A DNA stretch of 64,000 nucleotides. Origin: Chryseobacterium gleum. Its GTDB lineage: Bacteria > Bacteroidota > Bacteroidia > Flavobacteriales_D > Sanyastnellaceae. Shown piece after piece: positions 17,679-26,550 of this stretch (its first letter is position 1; each line of letters opens with the position of its first letter). The stretch covers positions 62,001-126,000 of the forward strand of contig CAMCVP010000002.1 in NCBI GenBank assembly GCA_945881835.1. The letters run 5' to 3'. Made by a program: the position numbers and the translations under genes. A model generated the notes under the pieces. The model saw only the letters and a program-made list of their open reading frames with translations. It had not been told where the DNA came from and searched no databases.

Positions 17679-18529
17679 TTCGCGTAGTAGGTCTTCGGAT
17701 CTACTGGAACACTGTTTTTCCAAATTTCAAAATAGAATTGCCCTTGTCCGTTTGCGTTTTCGCCAACCCAACCAATTCCTTCTCCGGCTTTCACCGATTC
17801 ACCGTTTTGCTTGAATAGCACAGCTAAATTCTTATAAGCCGAAACCATGTTGTTCGGATGTTGGATGAGCATGGTGTTTCCGTCGCTAACGGTATAGCTT
17901 GAAGAAATAATAGTTCCATCTAAAACAGATTTCACAGCTTCATTTTTTACGGAAGTCCAATACACACCCTTCTTTCCGAATTGCGGTTCGAAGATCGAAC
18001 TTATACTTCCTGCAACAGGAGGAAATAGCAGGTATCCAGCTTCAGGAATTTTTCCTAATTGTGTAACGAATACGGTATTTGCATGGTCAAGTTCTTCGCG
18101 AATGGCTTGATCTACGTCGCTTATGGCATAACTAAGATCAACACTTTCAGAACCTTTCGGAACGCTGTCAGGAATGGAAGAAACCGGTTTCCCTCCAGAT
18201 AAAATAATCTTTAAATCAGCGAAATAATGTTCTTGGCTTTTCATAACAGAATTCAACGAATCGGCCATGAGCCTTGCCTTTCGGGCATCGGCGCGTGATT
18301 CATACGAAGTGAAATCTGGAATAAGAATGGTGCGAAGGGGAGTAAATGCAATGAGTGAATAGAAGAGCAACGAGAATACGACTAAGAATCCGCCGAACAT
18401 AACGATTAGGTTCATGGGCGTGAGGCTGTAGGAAAATCGTTCTTCAAAAGAATTTTCATTCAGAACAATAAGGCGGAAGGGTTTCTTCAGCTTTTTGAGA
18501 ATTTTCTTTCTTTTTCTTTTCCTTTCCAT
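17675..18529 (-). CDS. Membrane-anchored M23-like (LytM) protein with lost zinc ligands
   Basis: The 284-residue protein starts at MERKRKRK (ATG at 18529); a longer frame from 18577 adds an unconvincing hydrophobic stretch. A basic N-terminal cytoplasmic tail is followed by one transmembrane segment (about residues 41-65), a coiled region and a C-terminal LytM fold. The fold is recognisable from DGNTMLIQHPNNMVSAYKNL and GWVGENANGQGQFYFEIW. However, the usual HxxxD is YWTSV, YxHL is YKNL and HLHFE is FYFE, so catalytic zinc ligands are gone. Such pseudo-M23 proteins typically activate amidases or act as scaffolds (EnvC/NlpD-like; inference). It is divergent from porW/sprE. Confidence 0.8.
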   Translation of the reverse strand: MERKRKRKKILKKLKKPFRLIVLNENSFEERFSYSLTPMNLIVMFGGFLVVFSLLFYSLIAFTPLRTILIPDFTSYESRADARKARLMADSLNSVMKSQEHYFADLKIILSGGKPVSSIPDSVPKGSESVDLSYAISDVDQAIREELDHANTVFVTQLGKIPEAGYLLFPPVAGSISSIFEPQFGKKGVYWTSVKNEAVKSVLDGTIISSSYTVSDGNTMLIQHPNNMVSAYKNLAVLFKQNGESVKAGEGIGWVGENANGQGQFYFEIWKNSVPVDPKTYYAN

Positions 18530-18608
18530 CGCGGGCATAAAAGTAAGAAGAATGAATGAAAGTAAAGGGAAATGCAATAAATTCGCTTCCTGTCGTTAGA
18601 TAATCCAC

Positions 18609-21287
18609 ATGCTCAGAAAAATCAATTTCAACCAAAAAGAAAACGCTTCAAATAACAGAGGTGTTTCGGGTGTGTTTTTATACTTCATTTCATTCTTAAT
18701 GATCTCTGTGATTATGGTGAGTTGCTCTACCAAGGAAGACGGTGTGGCATATCGGATATATCACAACACACTTGGTAAGTACAACGGTTATTTCAATGCG
18801 AATGAATTGGTTAAAAAATCGCAAGTCACCTTGTCAACTGGCAGGAAAGATGACTACGACGAAGTGATTCCACTATATAGCTACGGGACAGATTCTCAGA
18901 AAAAAGAACTAATTCCTGATTTAGATAAGGCCATTAAGAAGTGCGGTAAAGTGGTTAAGCGTCATACGTTAGTAGCAGAAGGTAAGAAGGACATGAAGTG
19001 GCCGGAATACAATAAGTGGATGGACGATAATTACCATGTTATTGGCCAAGCGAATTTGTACAAGGGTGAATATTACAAAGCGCAAGAGACATTCAATTTC
19101 ATTTCGAATAAGTATTCATCGGAAGCGGTTCAATTGCGAGCTTATATCTGGGGAGCTCGAGCTTATTTTTTAGAAGGAGATTTTTCGAAGGCAAAGCAAT
19201 TGTTGCAAAAGGCCGATGGATATGAAGATTTACCGAAGGACATTGATCGTGATTTGAATTTGGTGAAAGCGGAATTTTTTATTGTTCAAGGTGAATATGG
19301 TGAAGCCATTGGACCACTCGAGAAAGGGTTGGCGCTCATTACTAAAAAGCCAGACAGAATTGTTCCTCAGTTTGTTCTTGGTCAATTGTACGACCGCATG
19401 GAAAAGTCCGGAGATGCTAAGGTAGCCTTTCAAAAAGTAATCAAGTTGAAGCCTCCGTATGAGCTCGAGTTTCAATCAAAACTTCAGATGCTTCTGACCG
19501 ACACGAAGATTTCTAGAAATTATAATGATGCTCAAAAGGCTTTGTTGGTCATGCTAGACGACCTGAAGAATGAATCTTACAAGGATGTTATTTATTATGC
19601 ATTGGGAACTGTAACACTTGAATTGGAAAAGCAAAAAGAAGCAGTAGAGTATTTTGAAAAGGCATTGAAATTCAACAAAAGCAACAAGAGTAAGCGCTTG
19701 AAAATTTTTATGACTTTGGGTGATTTGTATTTCGTTCAAAAGCAATACCCGCAAGCTCAGGTGAATTATGACAGTGCCTACCATAATTTGGCTATAGATC
19801 ATTTGCGATACAAGGAAATTAAAGCGCGCGCATTAAGTTTGAATGAGTTGGTTGGCTACCTCAATACCATTACTGAAAAGGACAGTTTAATTTCTTTGTG
19901 CGGAAAACCTTCTTCCGAAATTGAGAAAACCTTAATGGCGGTTCATGAGCAGCTGCAGGTTGAAATGAACGAGAAAAAGCGCCAGGACGAAGAAGATCGT
20001 TTGGCCGCTTTGAAAGGTCAAGAAATAAACGGAACGTTTTGGATTTACAATCAGGAATTATTGAAAAGAGGAAAGAATATTTTCGATGATACTTGGTCCG
20101 GCAGGCCTTTGAAAGACAATTGGAGAAACCAAAGTTTATTGGCCATGATGATTGGCGAAAAAGATGAGAGTATTGTTGAAGTTGCTGCGGTAGATAGCGC
20201 GGGTGCTGAGGATCCGAAATATAGAATACCGACCATTGAAGAGCTTCGTTCGAAGTTACCTTGTGGAAATAACCAAGCTATTACCGAAATGAAAAGTGAT
20301 TTGGCGGAAGCTTATTACTTGGCGGGTTTGGTTTACAAAGAGAAGCTAGAAGATATGGACAATGCCATGAGCTCATGGGAAAAGATGATTTCAAAATGTG
20401 AAGAAGGTGGTTTTCATCCTTTGGCTTATTATCAAATGTTCCGAGGTTGGTTGTCGAAAGAAAAGGAAGAGGGATATACTGCGAATCCATTTTGTTCATC
20501 ATGTAGTTCAATCTTTTGGGGAAATCAGATTAAATCGAAATATCCAAATTCAGATTGGGCCTTGCTTGTCGACAATCCGAACTACATGAATGCGGAACAA
20601 ATGCGTAAAGAGGAAGAGGAGAAGAACTACACCAAGGCCTACAATCAATATGCAACAAACCACCCTTACGATGCGGTTACCACATGCACAAAGGCAATAA
20701 CCGAGCGTCCTACGAATCACTTGATTTGCCAATACCATATGCTGAAGGCTACTTGCTTGGGCAAGACAGAGGTTGCATTTGGAGTGAGAGAGAATTGCGA
20801 AGTCGAGTTGAAAGCAGTGGTAGCAGGATGTCCGAACACGGACATGGCTACTCAAGCGACAGAAATGTTGAAGCAACTAACATCTGGCGGATCACCCAAG
20901 GCCGCGAGTTCATCCAACAATTCAAATTATATTAAGCTAGACGAATCAGAACACTATGTGGTGACCGTATTAAATTCAAAAAACACAAATTTGAATAGAG
21001 TCAAGGCGGCGCTTTCAGACTTCACAAAAACATATTTTTCAGGCTTTGATTACAAAGTGAGTAACACCATGTTTGATGAAGAAACTACGCTCATATTGGT
21101 TAAGTCATTTGCTAATTTGAAAGATGCGCAAGATTATTTTACTACTTTTGTTAGTGATAATGATTTGATTAGCGAATTGAATATTGTTGAAACAGACAAG
21201 TTCATTATCACTAAACAGAACTATCTTGAATTATTTCGCTCTAAAGACTTCAAGGGGTATTTAGAGTTCTTTACTAAAAACTATTGA
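18609..21287 (+). CDS. PorW/SprE-like T9SS TPR lipoprotein
   Basis: The 892-residue protein has a lipoprotein signal with lipobox VMVSC (Cys39), then the PorW/SprE-characteristic N-terminus YRIYHNTLGKYNGYFNANEL. Next come EYNKWMDDNYHVIGQANLYKGEY and a long series of TPR-like helices (about residues 145-430). SprE/PorW is an outer-membrane-associated periplasmic lipoprotein needed for type IX secretion and gliding in Flavobacterium and Porphyromonas. A possible -7 box TAAATTCG lies at 18579-18586. bactofilin starts 3 bases after the stop, so this gene probably heads the long co-directional run through atpG. Confidence 0.85.
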   Translation: MLRKINFNQKENASNNRGVSGVFLYFISFLMISVIMVSCSTKEDGVAYRIYHNTLGKYNGYFNANELVKKSQVTLSTGRKDDYDEVIPLYSYGTDSQKKELIPDLDKAIKKCGKVVKRHTLVAEGKKDMKWPEYNKWMDDNYHVIGQANLYKGEYYKAQETFNFISNKYSSEAVQLRAYIWGARAYFLEGDFSKAKQLLQKADGYEDLPKDIDRDLNLVKAEFFIVQGEYGEAIGPLEKGLALITKKPDRIVPQFVLGQLYDRMEKSGDAKVAFQKVIKLKPPYELEFQSKLQMLLTDTKISRNYNDAQKALLVMLDDLKNESYKDVIYYALGTVTLELEKQKEAVEYFEKALKFNKSNKSKRLKIFMTLGDLYFVQKQYPQAQVNYDSAYHNLAIDHLRYKEIKARALSLNELVGYLNTITEKDSLISLCGKPSSEIEKTLMAVHEQLQVEMNEKKRQDEEDRLAALKGQEINGTFWIYNQELLKRGKNIFDDTWSGRPLKDNWRNQSLLAMMIGEKDESIVEVAAVDSAGAEDPKYRIPTIEELRSKLPCGNNQAITEMKSDLAEAYYLAGLVYKEKLEDMDNAMSSWEKMISKCEEGGFHPLAYYQMFRGWLSKEKEEGYTANPFCSSCSSIFWGNQIKSKYPNSDWALLVDNPNYMNAEQMRKEEEEKNYTKAYNQYATNHPYDAVTTCTKAITERPTNHLICQYHMLKATCLGKTEVAFGVRENCEVELKAVVAGCPNTDMATQATEMLKQLTSGGSPKAASSSNNSNYIKLDESEHYVVTVLNSKNTNLNRVKAALSDFTKTYFSGFDYKVSNTMFDEETTLILVKSFANLKDAQDYFTTFVSDNDLISELNIVETDKFIITKQNYLELFRSKDFKGYLEFFTKNY

Positions 21288-21290
21288 ACT

Positions 21291-21725
21291 ATGTTATCAA
21301 AAGGAAACACATCTGCAAGACCTTCGGACTCAGCGTCTGAGAATGCAATTAATCGTATTGTTGAAGGAACTGTCATTGAAGGGGAAATCCGTTGTGAAAG
21401 CAATATTCGTATTGATGGCGTTTTTACAGGAAACATTGGAACCAAGGGACGTTTGGTTATTGGTCCTACAGGGAAAATAGACGGAAACGTAATCTGTCAA
21501 AATGCAGAAATTGAAGGGTTTGTTAAAGGAAAATTGAATGTTCAGCAACTGCTTTCATTAAAAAGCACAGCACGAGTTGAAGGAGACATCTTTACTGATA
21601 AATTGGCCATTGAACCAGGAGCAGCTTTTTCAGGTGCATGTTCAATGGGACAGAAGCAAAAAGATGCTCCTAAACCTGCAACACCGGGTGCGCCAGGAAC
21701 TCCATCTGGTTTGAATTCAAAATAA
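21291..21725 (+). CDS. Bactofilin (polymer-forming cytoskeletal protein)
   Basis: The 144-residue protein has a central beta-helix of repeated short strands (about residues 20-118: GTVIEGEIRCESNIRIDG, GNIGTKGRLVIGPTGKIDG, GKLNVQQLLSLKSTARVEG) flanked by disordered ends. The C-terminal tail is Pro/Ala/Gly-rich. Bactofilins self-assemble into nucleotide-free filaments, often on the inner membrane, organising cell-wall or envelope enzymes. It lies between the PorW/SprE-like gene (3-base gap) and the AtpZ-like gene, with which its TAA stop overlaps by one base. Confidence 0.92.
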   Translation: MLSKGNTSARPSDSASENAINRIVEGTVIEGEIRCESNIRIDGVFTGNIGTKGRLVIGPTGKIDGNVICQNAEIEGFVKGKLNVQQLLSLKSTARVEGDIFTDKLAIEPGAAFSGACSMGQKQKDAPKPATPGAPGTPSGLNSK

Positions 21726-21922
21726 TTCGTATTAATCCGTCTATCTTAAAATATTCATCCCTAGCGACGCAAATGGCGCTCACTATTGGTTTGGGCGTTT
21801 GGGGAGGTAGAAAACTAGATATTTATTTTCAAAATGAAAAACCAATGCTAACATTGGTTTTTTCTGTTTTGGGTCTTGTTGTCTCACTTTATGTTGTCAT
21901 TCGTAGCGTATCAAAAAAATGA
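21725..21922 (+). CDS. AtpZ/AtpI-family small membrane protein, probable non-ATG start
   Basis: The frame encodes KYSSLATQMALTIGLGVWGGRKLDIYF followed by a second hydrophobic segment (LTLVFSVLGLVVSLYVVIRSV). This is the two-helix AtpZ pattern, a helper of ATP synthase c-ring assembly. The only ATG (21773) falls inside the first transmembrane helix and would give a 49-residue truncated protein. Homology extends upstream, and ATT at 21725 overlaps the bactofilin stop as TAATT where TAATG would be expected. I therefore propose ATT initiation there (65 codons); a sequencing error or a real start loss are alternatives. The stop overlaps the next gene as ATGA. Confidence 0.6.
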   Translation: MRINPSILKYSSLATQMALTIGLGVWGGRKLDIYFQNEKPMLTLVFSVLGLVVSLYVVIRSVSKK

Positions 21923-22272
21923 ATCGATTTATTCTTCCTAATGTTGTTTTTGCTCTGCTTTGCATGAGCACTATCTATTTTTCTAGTTTGAAATGGACAA
22001 TTCCATTGACTTTTATGGTTATTCCTGTAGTCTTTGCAATTTTAAATGTGATCATGTACAAATGGGTTAAAGGAGCGGTAGAAAAATCGCCCATGAGATT
22101 TGTCAATGCGTTTATGGCCACGGTTACCGTTAAATTGCTCTTCACCGCGGCAGTTGTTGCAGTGCTTATAGTGCTCTACCCCGCGTCGAAAGCACCTTTA
22201 GCACTTGGAACTTTCTTCATTTACATTGGAGTTACGGTCATTCTTTCCAAGGCTTTGCTGAAAATAAAATGA
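21919..22272 (+). CDS. Small four-helix membrane protein of the ATP synthase operon
   Basis: The 117-residue protein is mostly hydrophobic, with four predicted transmembrane helices (about residues 5-22, 27-46, 65-87 and 93-112). I do not recognise a named domain. Its position between the AtpZ-like gene (4-base overlap) and atpB is where other bacteria keep atpI, so it may be a diverged subunit-I-type assembly factor (inference). The 3' end overlaps an upstream in-frame ATG of atpB. Confidence 0.75.
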   Translation: MNRFILPNVVFALLCMSTIYFSSLKWTIPLTFMVIPVVFAILNVIMYKWVKGAVEKSPMRFVNAFMATVTVKLLFTAAVVAVLIVLYPASKAPLALGTFFIYIGVTVILSKALLKIK

Positions 22273-22352
22273 GTATTCGAAAAGTTTTTGTAGAAATAAT
22301 TTCGTACGTGCTTTGTGTTGATTACTTTTGCACCGCCAAAAACGGGTATGTG

Positions 22353-23564
22353 ATGGTGAGACTATTTCAATTTCTTTTAATTATAGCATTCTTAGGAATG
22401 ACATCTGTTGCAGTTGCGCAACATGAAATGCATTCTTCTGAGCCAACAGCTCATGCTGAAACAGCGCATGAACAAACCGTTCACGCTGACGCAAATGGTC
22501 ACGCTCATGCAGACTCGTTGGCACATGCTGGACATGATACTGCTCACGCTGAAGAAGGATTTAAAATTGGTGAGATGATCATGCATCACATTTCAGATGC
22601 GCATCAGATTCATTTGGGTGGAAGTTTGTACATCCCACTTCCTGTCATCATTTTACACGAAGGTCACATAGACGTTTTCTCTTCAAGCAATTTCTATTCT
22701 GTTAATGACCACGGAGAATTGGATTACTGTGACTACAAGGGTTACCGCAATCACCACGAAATGATTGAATTTGTTGGTGAGAATGCTCCGCACGAAGCTC
22801 ATGGTCACAAGGTTCTAGATTTTTCAATTACGAAATCAGTTTTTGGAATGATGCTCGTGATCGTATTCATGATTATTTTATTCCGTTCTGTAGCCAACAA
22901 ATACAAGCGCAATGTAGGTAAGGCGCCATCTGGATTCCAAAACATGATTGAGCCGTTTATCTTATTTGTGCGTGACGATATTGCATTACCAAGTCTTGGA
23001 AAGAAAAAAGCAGCTTTGTACACGCCGTTTTTATTGACTGTGTTCTTCTTTATTTGGATGTGTAACATTTTGGGACTTGTTCCTTTCCTTGGTGGATTCA
23101 ACATAACAGGTACCTTAAGCATTACTTTGGTGTTAGCTGCAATTGTATTCATTATTACAAGCGTTAGCGGAAACAAACATTACTGGGGTCACATCTTTTG
23201 GCCTCCAGGAGTACCAGGGTTCGTAAAAGTTATTCTTGTTCCAATCGAGTTTATGAGCATCTTCATTAAGCCTTGTGTATTGATGATTCGTTTAACGGCC
23301 AATATTACTGCTGGACACATTATTATTCTTGCTTTCGTTGGTTTAGCGCTTATGTTTGGACAGCAAAGTCCAATTGCGGGTTACGGAGTTGGAGTAGGTT
23401 CAGTATTATTTATGGCATTTATGTATTGCTTGGAATTATTGGTTGCATTTCTTCAAGCGTATGTTTTCACTTTGTTAGCAGCGTTGTATTTCGGCGATGC
23501 GACACAAGAACACCACCATGAGCATGACCACGAACATGACCATGAAATGCAACACGCACACTAA
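22353..23564 (+). CDS. atpB: ATP synthase F0 subunit a, with His-rich termini
   Basis: I choose the ATG at 22353 because it begins a signal peptide (MVRLFQFLLIIAFLGMTSVAVAQ). The frame is open back to an ATG at 22269 that overlaps the previous stop, but this would bury the signal, and a -7-like TACTTTTG lies at 22323-22330. The mature N-terminus is strikingly rich in His (about residues 24-90), and so is the last part (EHHHEHDHEHDHEMQHAH). The core carries the proton-path arginine in MIRLTANITAGH and the conserved Gln in AFLQAYVFTLLAALY. It forms the proton half-channels against the c-ring. Confidence 0.95.
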   Translation: MVRLFQFLLIIAFLGMTSVAVAQHEMHSSEPTAHAETAHEQTVHADANGHAHADSLAHAGHDTAHAEEGFKIGEMIMHHISDAHQIHLGGSLYIPLPVIILHEGHIDVFSSSNFYSVNDHGELDYCDYKGYRNHHEMIEFVGENAPHEAHGHKVLDFSITKSVFGMMLVIVFMIILFRSVANKYKRNVGKAPSGFQNMIEPFILFVRDDIALPSLGKKKAALYTPFLLTVFFFIWMCNILGLVPFLGGFNITGTLSITLVLAAIVFIITSVSGNKHYWGHIFWPPGVPGFVKVILVPIEFMSIFIKPCVLMIRLTANITAGHIIILAFVGLALMFGQQSPIAGYGVGVGSVLFMAFMYCLELLVAFLQAYVFTLLAALYFGDATQEHHHEHDHEHDHEMQHAH

Positions 23565-23596
23565 ATTGTAAATTCTCAACTCAAAAAATAAACAAC

Positions 23597-23842
23597 ATGG
23601 AATTTTTAAATCTCTTAATGGCAGCAGAAATGGGCCAAGGTTTGGCCGGAATCGGTGCAGGTATCGCAGCAATCGGAGCTGGTATCGGTGTAGGTAGAAT
23701 TGGTGGTTCAGCTCTTGAAGGAATGGCTCGTCAACCAGAAGCAGCTGGTGACATGCGTTCAAACATGATCGTAGCAGCAGCGTTGGTGGAAGGAGTAGCT
23801 CTTTTCGCGGTTATCGTTTGCTTGTTAGTAGCTTTAGGTTAA
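23597..23842 (+). CDS. atpE: ATP synthase F0 subunit c
   Basis: The 81-residue hairpin protein has a glycine-rich first helix (GIGAGIAAIGAGIGVGRIGG), the polar loop ARQPEA and a second helix with the ion-binding Glu65 (AALVEGVALF). Residues at the sodium-ligand positions are not Gln and Ser (Val32, Gly66), so proton coupling is expected. It builds the rotor ring. The 34 bases before atpF include a perfect GCGC-TTA-GCGC stem (23849-23859). Confidence 0.97.
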   Translation: MEFLNLLMAAEMGQGLAGIGAGIAAIGAGIGVGRIGGSALEGMARQPEAAGDMRSNMIVAAALVEGVALFAVIVCLLVALG

Positions 23843-23876
23843 TCATAGGCGCTTAGCGCTAAACACACATATATCC

Positions 23877-24374
23877 ATGGAAGGATTACTTAGTGTATCC
23901 GTAGGTACCGTATTTTGGGCCTCGGTTGCTTTCTTGTGCGTGCTTGTCATAATGAAAAGAATGGCATGGGGCCCCATCATGAGTTCGTTAAAGGACCGTG
24001 AGGAAGGGATTGCTAACGCATTGCGTCAGGCAGATCTTGCTAAGGAAGAAATGAGCCGTTTGCAGGCGAGCAACGAAGATCTTCTTCGTGAAGCGCGCAA
24101 CGAACGTGATCGTATCTTAACAGAGGCAAAGTCTATGTCAGACAAGATGCGTAGCGATGCTGTTGGACGTTCGCAAGAAGAGGCTAATCGCATCATCGCT
24201 AAAGCTCAAACTGAGATTGAATCTCAAAAGCAAGCCGCAATTACCGATTTGAAAAATCAGGTTGCCGACCTTTCAGTTCAATTGGCTGAGGTGCTTTTGA
24301 AAGATTCTTTAACAGAAGAGCAAAAGCAGAAGGCTTTGAATCATTCGCTAATTAAGGAATTCGGATCGAACTAA
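23877..24374 (+). CDS. atpF: ATP synthase F0 subunit b
   Basis: The 165-residue protein has one N-terminal transmembrane helix (about residues 7-25), then a long charged alpha-helical region forming the peripheral stalk (REEGIANALRQADLAKEEMSRLQASNEDLLREARNERD...). It links subunit a to F1 through delta. atpH follows after one base. Confidence 0.96.
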   Translation: MEGLLSVSVGTVFWASVAFLCVLVIMKRMAWGPIMSSLKDREEGIANALRQADLAKEEMSRLQASNEDLLREARNERDRILTEAKSMSDKMRSDAVGRSQEEANRIIAKAQTEIESQKQAAITDLKNQVADLSVQLAEVLLKDSLTEEQKQKALNHSLIKEFGSN

Positions 24375-24375
24375 T

Positions 24376-24930
24376 ATGTCAAACATTCGCCTGTCATCGC
24401 GTTACGCGAAATCATTGATTACCCTTGCTTCAGAGCGAGGAGAGACAGATGTCTTATTGAAAGACATGCTGCAAATCGCGGGCAGTATACGCTCGAGCAA
24501 AGACTTGCAAGTGATGTTAGCCAGTCCTGTAATTAACGGAGACCAAAAGCTGAAAGTATTGTTTGCGGTATTTCCTGAATTGAACAAAACGACACACGTT
24601 TTCTTAGAGTTAATAGTTAGCAAAGGTCGTGAAGGTGAGTTGGGTGAAATCGCTCAGTCATTTGTTCAGCAAGTGAAGACCGGAAGAAATATTTTCGATG
24701 TAGAATTAATTTCAGCAATTCCTGCAGATGACGCGCTTCGCGCCGAAGTAACGAAAGTTGCTAAAAGCATTTGTGGAGGAGAGGTTGAAATCACTGAAAA
24801 AATTGACTCAGATTTAATAGGTGGATTTATCCTTCGTGTAAACGGAATGGAATACAATGCATCGGTTTCAGGTAAACTGAAAAAAGTTAAAAAAGATTTT
24901 TCAAAAAACCCGTACGTCCCAGCGTTATAA
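24376..24930 (+). CDS. atpH: ATP synthase F1 subunit delta
   Basis: The 184-residue protein has the OSCP/delta fold: an N-terminal six-helix domain starting SSRYAKSLITLASERGE, and a C-terminal domain with the signature ITEKIDSDLIGGFILRVNGMEYNASVSGKLKKV. It joins the peripheral stalk to the top of the alpha3beta3 head. It lies between atpF and atpA in the usual order. Confidence 0.95.
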   Translation: MSNIRLSSRYAKSLITLASERGETDVLLKDMLQIAGSIRSSKDLQVMLASPVINGDQKLKVLFAVFPELNKTTHVFLELIVSKGREGELGEIAQSFVQQVKTGRNIFDVELISAIPADDALRAEVTKVAKSICGGEVEITEKIDSDLIGGFILRVNGMEYNASVSGKLKKVKKDFSKNPYVPAL

Positions 24931-24951
24931 TGGGATTAAAAACTATTTGTT

Positions 24952-26529
24952 ATGGCAGACATTAAACCTGCGGAGATTTCAGCAATCCTTAGAGAACAGT
25001 TAGCTGGTTTAAAGACCGAGACTGAATTGCAAGAGGTGGGTACCGTTCTTCAAGTTGGAGATGGTATTGCGCGTATTTACGGTCTTTCAAATGTTCAATC
25101 AGGTGAGTTGATTGAGTTTGAAAATGGCGTTCAAGGTATTGCCCTAAACCTTGAAGAAGATAACGTAGGTGCTGTATTGTTAGGTCCTTCTGGAGAATTG
25201 AAAGAAGGCGCTAGCGTTAAACGTACAGGAACTATCGCTTCTATCAAGGCTGGAGAAGGTATGCTAGGTCGTGTTGTAAACACACTAGGTGAGCCTATCG
25301 ATGGAAATGGTCCTATTACCGGTGAATTGTATGAAATGCCACTTGAGCGTAAAGCTCCAGGTGTTATCTACCGTCAGCCAGTAAACGAGCCACTTCAAAC
25401 AGGTATCAAAGCGATTGACGCGATGATTCCAATTGGACGTGGACAACGTGAGTTGATCATTGGTGACCGTCAAACAGGAAAAACAACTGTTGCAATTGAC
25501 ACCATTATCAACCAAAAAGAGTTTTACGACAAAGGGGAGCCTGTATTTTGTATCTATGTTGCTTGCGGACAAAAAGGTTCTACCATCGCAGGTACTGTAA
25601 AAACATTGCAAGACGCAGGTGCTATGGCATATACAGTAGTTGTTGCAGCAACGGCTTCTGATCCATCACCACTTCAATTCTACGCTCCGTTCTCAGGTTG
25701 CGCTATTGGAGAGTATTTCCGTGATACCGGTCGTCCTGCATTGATCGTTTATGATGATTTGTCAAAACAAGCAGTAGCATACCGTGAGGTGTCATTGTTG
25801 CTTCGTCGCCCACCAGGACGTGAAGCATATCCTGGAGACGTTTTCTATTTGCATAGCCGTCTTCTTGAGCGTGCTGCGAAAGTAAACGCGACTCAAAGTG
25901 TAGCTGAAAACATGAACGATTTACCAGCAAGCTTGAAGAGCATTGTAAAAGGTGGTGGTTCATTAACAGCACTTCCAATTATTGAAACACAAGCGGGTGA
26001 CGTTTCGGCCTATATTCCAACCAACGTAATTTCGATTACAGATGGTCAAATCTTCCTCGAGTCGAACTTGTTCAACTCAGGTGTGCGTCCTGCAATTAAC
26101 GTAGGTATCTCTGTAAGCCGCGTAGGTGGATCCGCACAGATTAAGTCTATGAAGAAAGTAGCTGGAACATTGAAGCTTGACCAAGCGCAATACCGTGAAC
26201 TTGAGGCATTCTCGAAATTCGGATCTGACTTAGATGAAGTAACGAAGTCTGTACTTGAAAAAGGTAAGCGTAACGTTGAGATTTTGAAGCAAGGACAAAA
26301 CAATCCAATGACTGTAGAGAAGCAAGTAGCTATTATCTACTGCGGAACGAAAGGGTTGTTGTCAGGCATTCCAGTTGAGAAAATTCGTGAGTTCCAAGAC
26401 GATTATTTGAATAGTCTTGAAATGAACCACAACGATACCTTAACTGCTATTCGTAACGGTAAGATCGACGATGCTGTTACAACAGTATTAGAAGCAGTAG
26501 CGAAAGATATTTCAGCGAGATACAACTAA
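24952..26529 (+). CDS. atpA: ATP synthase F1 subunit alpha
   Basis: The 525-residue protein has the P-loop [15 protein letters not shown] (about residues 171-185), the arginine finger region in [11 protein letters not shown] (about 385-395) and the N-terminal beta-barrel with [16 protein letters not shown]. It forms the non-catalytic nucleotide sites of F1. atpG follows after 21 bases. atpD and atpC, the catalytic beta and epsilon subunits, are not in the window and must be elsewhere. Confidence 0.98.
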   Translation: MADIKPAEISAILREQLAGLKTETELQEVGTVLQVGDGIARIYGLSNVQSGELIEFENGVQGIALNLEEDNVGAVLLGPSGELKEGASVKRTGTIASIKAGEGMLGRVVNTLGEPIDGNGPITGELYEMPLERKAPGVIYRQPVNEPLQTGIKAIDAMIPIGRGQRELIIGDRQTGKTTVAIDTIINQKEFYDKGEPVFCIYVACGQKGSTIAGTVKTLQDAGAMAYTVVVAATASDPSPLQFYAPFSGCAIGEYFRDTGRPALIVYDDLSKQAVAYREVSLLLRRPPGREAYPGDVFYLHSRLLERAAKVNATQSVAENMNDLPASLKSIVKGGGSLTALPIIETQAGDVSAYIPTNVISITDGQIFLESNLFNSGVRPAINVGISVSRVGGSAQIKSMKKVAGTLKLDQAQYRELEAFSKFGSDLDEVTKSVLEKGKRNVEILKQGQNNPMTVEKQVAIIYCGTKGLLSGIPVEKIREFQDDYLNSLEMNHNDTLTAIRNGKIDDAVTTVLEAVAKDISARYN

Positions 26530-26550
26530 TTGTAAAGCGAAAAGAAGGAC

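Noticed and set aside
22269-22352. atpB start at 22269
   Set aside because: The extra 28 residues would bury a clear signal peptide; kept only as an alternative because of the ATGA overlap with the previous gene.
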